A stretch of 33,143 nt of DNA from CBFGWV01 sp965652545. Its GTDB lineage: Bacteria; Pseudomonadota; Gammaproteobacteria; Competibacterales; Competibacteraceae. The DNA is taken from assembly GCA_965652545.1 (NCBI GenBank), contig CBFGWV010000025.1, positions 1 to 33,143 on the forward strand, given 5' to 3'. Both the position numbers and the translations under genes were made by a program. Shown piece after piece: positions 29,950-33,143 of this stretch (position 1 is its first letter; each line of letters starts with the position of its first letter). The notes beneath the pieces were generated by a model, which ran no database searches, was not told the origin of the DNA, and was given only the letters and a program-made list of their open reading frames with translations.

Positions 29950-32900
29950 TCAGACTCTTAGATTCGCTGGGTAGCGTTGTTCTACGGAAGGGGATTGCTT
30001 CATGCTCGGCAATTTTTTATAACCGAACAACCGCAATAGAACTGGCATAAGACACAGAACAATAAACGTTCCAAACGCAAGGCCGAAGATCATCGAAACA
30101 GCCATGGGAATTAGGAACTGCGCTTGTTCAGATGTTTCAAGCATCATTGGCGTTAGGCCAAGGCACGTTGTCAAGGTTGTTAGAAGAATGGGGCGCAAAC
30201 GGCTACATGTTGCTTCAGTGATTGCTTTGACATGCGGCACTCCTTGCAAGCGAAAACGGTCATAAGCCGTAACTAGTACCAAAGAGTCATTCACCACCAC
30301 CCCGGCCATTGCAAGAATACCGATGATGGAGATGATGGAAATGTCATATCCCATCAGGATATGCCCCCATACAGCCCCAATACACGCAAATGGAATGACA
30401 GAGAGAACCAGAAGCGGCTGCACATAAGAGTTAAATCGTAGCGCTAACAAAGCATACATAATGCAAAGCGTAATCAGAAACCCGTTGCCCAGTATCTCCA
30501 TTGATCCATCGGTTTCTTCTTCATCTCCGGCAAATTCCACTGTGAGTCCGGGATATTCCGTCAATATTTGAGGAACCAAATTTTCGTCCAGTACGTCCTC
30601 CACAGCATCATCGCTGACCCCGATTATAATATCGGCCGTCACCGGGTAAATGCGCTTTCCATCACGGCGAGCAAGCGTAGTGGTGGTTTTTCCGGATGTG
30701 ATTGTGACGAGCTCTGTTAGTGGCACTAAAAATCCGCCAGGTGTTTTAATCAGCGCATGATCAAGGGCGCTGCGTTGCTGGCGTTCTTTTTCGGGAAGGC
30801 GTACCATCATCTTAACATCGTTACCGTTTCGAGAAATACGCAGGGCTTCTGCGCCATAAAAACGATGCCGGATTTGTCTTGCAATATCACCAGCCGTTAG
30901 TCCCATTTGTACGGCATTGTCTTTGAGTTCGATCTTTAATTCAGGTTTACCAGCACGCAAACCATCATCAATTGCCGTCAGACCGGCAACAGATCGCATG
31001 CGTTCACCTAGTTTCAATGCAGCGTCACGCGCTACAGATTCATCCGGATGAAAAAGCTCCATTTGAATCGGTTCTCCGCCGGTTACGTTCGTTTCACCGG
31101 TGAAGGTCAATGCTTCAAGCCCACCGGGATCACCAAACCGTTCTTGCCATTGCCGCGCAAATTCTATTCCGCTTATCACCCGTTCATCCTCGGGCGGCAG
31201 AACGGCCAGTGCTGTTATATAATGTGATCCTGCCAGAGATTCTGATTCAATTTCTCCTTCATCTAGCCGCACACCGATCAAAGAGAAAATGCCGGATGTT
31301 CTCATACCTGACTCTGCGAATACGGCCTGCGCGTCCTTGACCATTTTGTCCTGAATGGCAATGGACTGTGCCTTTGGTGAGCCGTAGGGAAGTGTTGCAT
31401 GGGCAATAACCGTGTCAGATTGCACAGGTGGGGTAAAAATGAAGCCAATCATGCCGCTGACAGTTGCAGAAAACGTAATAAACAATAGGGATAAGGCCAG
31501 GCAAAGTATTGCTGCCGGGCGTAACAATGTCGTACGGACAAAGCGGCGGAACGTTTTACGGGTAAAGTTCTCCAACCATGCATTGACCTTTTCCTGTGGA
31601 CGGGACAAGGTTTTAAGCCAGGGTCGTTGGGGGTTATCCTGTGCCAGATGTGTTGCGAGAACAAAAAGGCATTCAATCAGGGAAACCAGCAAGACCGACA
31701 CTACCACAGCCGGTATTTGCTCCATCATCGTTCCCATTGGTCTTGGAATAAAAAACATAGGCATAAAGACAAGCATGGTTGTGCTGACTGCCAGCAAAAT
31801 CGTCACGCCCATTTCTTTGAGCCCGCTGACCGCAGCGTTTAAATTATCCATGCCCTTACTGCGGTTGGTGTGGATGGCCTCACCCAGCATAATGGCATCA
31901 TCCACCACCACGCCAATGGTGACGATAAAGGCAAATAATGAAATCTCGTTGATCGTTGCGCCAAACAGCGGCAAAAGCATCAATCCGCCTAAAAGAGAGG
32001 TGGGAATCCCCATCATCACCCAAAATGCCAGGCGCGGCGTGAGGAAAAGCGCAAGCACAATCATCACCAGCACCAGCCCTAAAAAAGCATTGTTAATGAG
32101 CAAGCTGAGACGATCACGATACGTTTGCGCGTCATTCTCAAAGATATCTAAAGAAACACCTTTGTATCTCTGTATGGCGTTAGGCAGATAATCTTTGACA
32201 ACTTCTTCGACTGAGATTGGCGTTTCTGTTCCGGCTGTAAAGATGTCAATCTGGATCGCCGGTTGTCCGTTATACCAAGCTTCAATCGGAGAGTTTCCAA
32301 AACCATCTTTTAATGTGGCGATATCCGAAAGTTTTAGAGGTAATCCTGTTTTTGTTTCCTTGATTATAATATCTGAAAATTCGTGCGCCCATTCGCGGCG
32401 TTCACTCGTACGCAGTGCAATATCAGCCTGCGGCGTATAAATGGTGCCACCGGCTAAATCCTGCGCTGTATCTTGAATGCGGAGGGCAACATCTTCCAAT
32501 GACAAACCATGTGCGCGTAGCGTTTTTTCACTGATTTCGGCTGTGATTTCTTGCTCCCGCGGTGCTGCCAGTTGAACTTTGGTTAGTCCTTTCTCGGTAA
32601 GCAGGTCATCTCGGATGTTTTCTGCCGTTTGCCGCAACCAGAGCAATGGCTGATCACCAGATACGACCAGAGACATGACTTTCTCAATATCTGCGGGGAT
32701 GCTTACAACCGGTTCTTCTACATCCAATGGGAAGGTTTCGATACGGTCTATCGCATTTTTGATATCACCCAGCATTTGATCGGGATTGGCACTCCGAAGC
32801 AATGTCAGCGTGACAGTGCCCAACCCTTCACGTGCAACCCCCTGAATCTTTTTAAGACCCTCCATGCCTCGTACAGCATTTTCAATCGGTAGCAGAATGG

Positions 32901-33087
32901 CGTTTTCAATTTCCGCAGGTTGCGCTCCGTTAAATGCGACAGAAATTTGCACGGCTTTGGATTGGGTGGTGGGTAAAACTTCCTGACGGATTGATTGTGC
33001 GCTTAAGAAGCCGCCAACAATGAAAACAGCCATCAAGATATTGGCAATCACATGACGCTGTAGAATGCTTTCTAAAAATGTATTCAT
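29950..33087 (-). CDS. RND efflux transporter permease subunit (AcrB/AcrD/AcrF superfamily)
   Basis: The 1045 residues have the full RND plan: one N-terminal helix (about 12-30), a large periplasmic loop, the helix 2-6 block (about 330-480), a second loop, and a C-terminal block (about 865-1020). The proton-relay pair Asp396-Asp397 is present in GVVVDDAIMLGE, while the helix 10 site reads VVVNDSLVLV instead of carrying the AcrB lysine, as in some other subfamilies. It should export hydrophobic or amphiphilic compounds with a periplasmic adaptor. The start overlaps the adaptor stop (ATGA). Base composition and codon use are markedly more A+T-rich than everything upstream in the window. Confidence 0.94.
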   Translation of the reverse strand: MNTFLESILQRHVIANILMAVFIVGGFLSAQSIRQEVLPTTQSKAVQISVAFNGAQPAEIENAILLPIENAVRGMEGLKKIQGVAREGLGTVTLTLLRSANPDQMLGDIKNAIDRIETFPLDVEEPVVSIPADIEKVMSLVVSGDQPLLWLRQTAENIRDDLLTEKGLTKVQLAAPREQEITAEISEKTLRAHGLSLEDVALRIQDTAQDLAGGTIYTPQADIALRTSERREWAHEFSDIIIKETKTGLPLKLSDIATLKDGFGNSPIEAWYNGQPAIQIDIFTAGTETPISVEEVVKDYLPNAIQRYKGVSLDIFENDAQTYRDRLSLLINNAFLGLVLVMIVLALFLTPRLAFWVMMGIPTSLLGGLMLLPLFGATINEISLFAFIVTIGVVVDDAIMLGEAIHTNRSKGMDNLNAAVSGLKEMGVTILLAVSTTMLVFMPMFFIPRPMGTMMEQIPAVVVSVLLVSLIECLFVLATHLAQDNPQRPWLKTLSRPQEKVNAWLENFTRKTFRRFVRTTLLRPAAILCLALSLLFITFSATVSGMIGFIFTPPVQSDTVIAHATLPYGSPKAQSIAIQDKMVKDAQAVFAESGMRTSGIFSLIGVRLDEGEIESESLAGSHYITALAVLPPEDERVISGIEFARQWQERFGDPGGLEALTFTGETNVTGGEPIQMELFHPDESVARDAALKLGERMRSVAGLTAIDDGLRAGKPELKIELKDNAVQMGLTAGDIARQIRHRFYGAEALRISRNGNDVKMMVRLPEKERQQRSALDHALIKTPGGFLVPLTELVTITSGKTTTTLARRDGKRIYPVTADIIIGVSDDAVEDVLDENLVPQILTEYPGLTVEFAGDEEETDGSMEILGNGFLITLCIMYALLALRFNSYVQPLLVLSVIPFACIGAVWGHILMGYDISIISIIGILAMAGVVVNDSLVLVTAYDRFRLQGVPHVKAITEATCSRLRPILLTTLTTCLGLTPMMLETSEQAQFLIPMAVSMIFGLAFGTFIVLCLMPVLLRLFGYKKLPSMKQSPSVEQRYPANLRV

Positions 33088-33143
33088 AACGCATCATCCT
33101 GATTCTGTTTGGGTTCAGGTAAGCGAAGCTCCATGCCCTTTAG
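33084..33143 (-). CDS. Probable RND periplasmic adaptor, C-terminal end (partial)
   Basis: Only the last 19 residues (LKGMELRLPEPKQNQDDAL) are in the window, ending in a TGA that overlaps the RND start codon by four bases. A charged tail just upstream of and coupled to an RND permease is where a membrane-fusion (HlyD/AcrA-type) adaptor gene normally ends. The identity rests on position rather than on any motif. Confidence 0.55.
   Translation of the reverse strand, partial: LKGMELRLPEPKQNQDDAL

Overview
The window looks like chromosomal DNA of a high-G+C gammaproteobacterium. The evidence is a fabA-fabB unit, the E. coli-like divergent block holC-pepA / lptF-lptG, a PatZ-type acyl-CoA-synthetase-like acetyltransferase, and a hemoprotein sulfite reductase followed by a DUF934 gene. 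The three DUF2173-like genes and the repeat family would fit a sulfur-oxidising or purple-sulfur-type lineage, but that is only an inference. No rRNA, tRNA, CRISPR array, transposase or integrase was seen.

Layout. 1-1240: the 3' end of an oligopeptide/microcin-type ABC ATPase, then a lower-G+C vapBC toxin-antitoxin pair with a readable promoter and nested inverted repeats. 1257-6845: a protein acetyltransferase, a divergent excisionase-HTH/periplasmic-binding-domain regulator, a TupA-like tungstate-binding protein without its permease or ATPase, an ACP-like small protein with a degenerate attachment motif, and a small membrane protein. 6842-11757: a CaiB-type CoA-transferase, a YihY-family membrane protein, and the sulfite reductase plus DUF934 pair. 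11970-16136: a solitary amino-acid-type periplasmic binding protein facing a DctB/DctD-type sigma-54 two-component system. 16638-17468: a type II thioesterase whose nucleophile serine is replaced by glycine. 17546-21719: holC, pepA, lptF and lptG. 21869-23517: an RDD membrane protein and a divergent run of three DUF2173-like genes. 23655-29797: an L,D-transpeptidase, a queuosine-precursor transporter, a uracil permease, a metallo-beta-lactamase-fold hydrolase, fabA and fabB. 29950-33143: an RND efflux pump and the tail of its adaptor, at clearly lower G+C.

Recurring signal. One palindromic repeat unit of about 32 bp occurs four times, twice as facing pairs. All four loci lie between convergent genes (4852-5012, 6411-6442, 21740-21856, 29840-29871).

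Most worth a second look: the tandem DUF2173-like genes; the serine-less thioesterase; the GAFTNA variant in the sigma-54 activator together with its solitary binding protein; the repeat placement; and the abrupt composition change just before the RND pump, which is either horizontal transfer or an assembly join.
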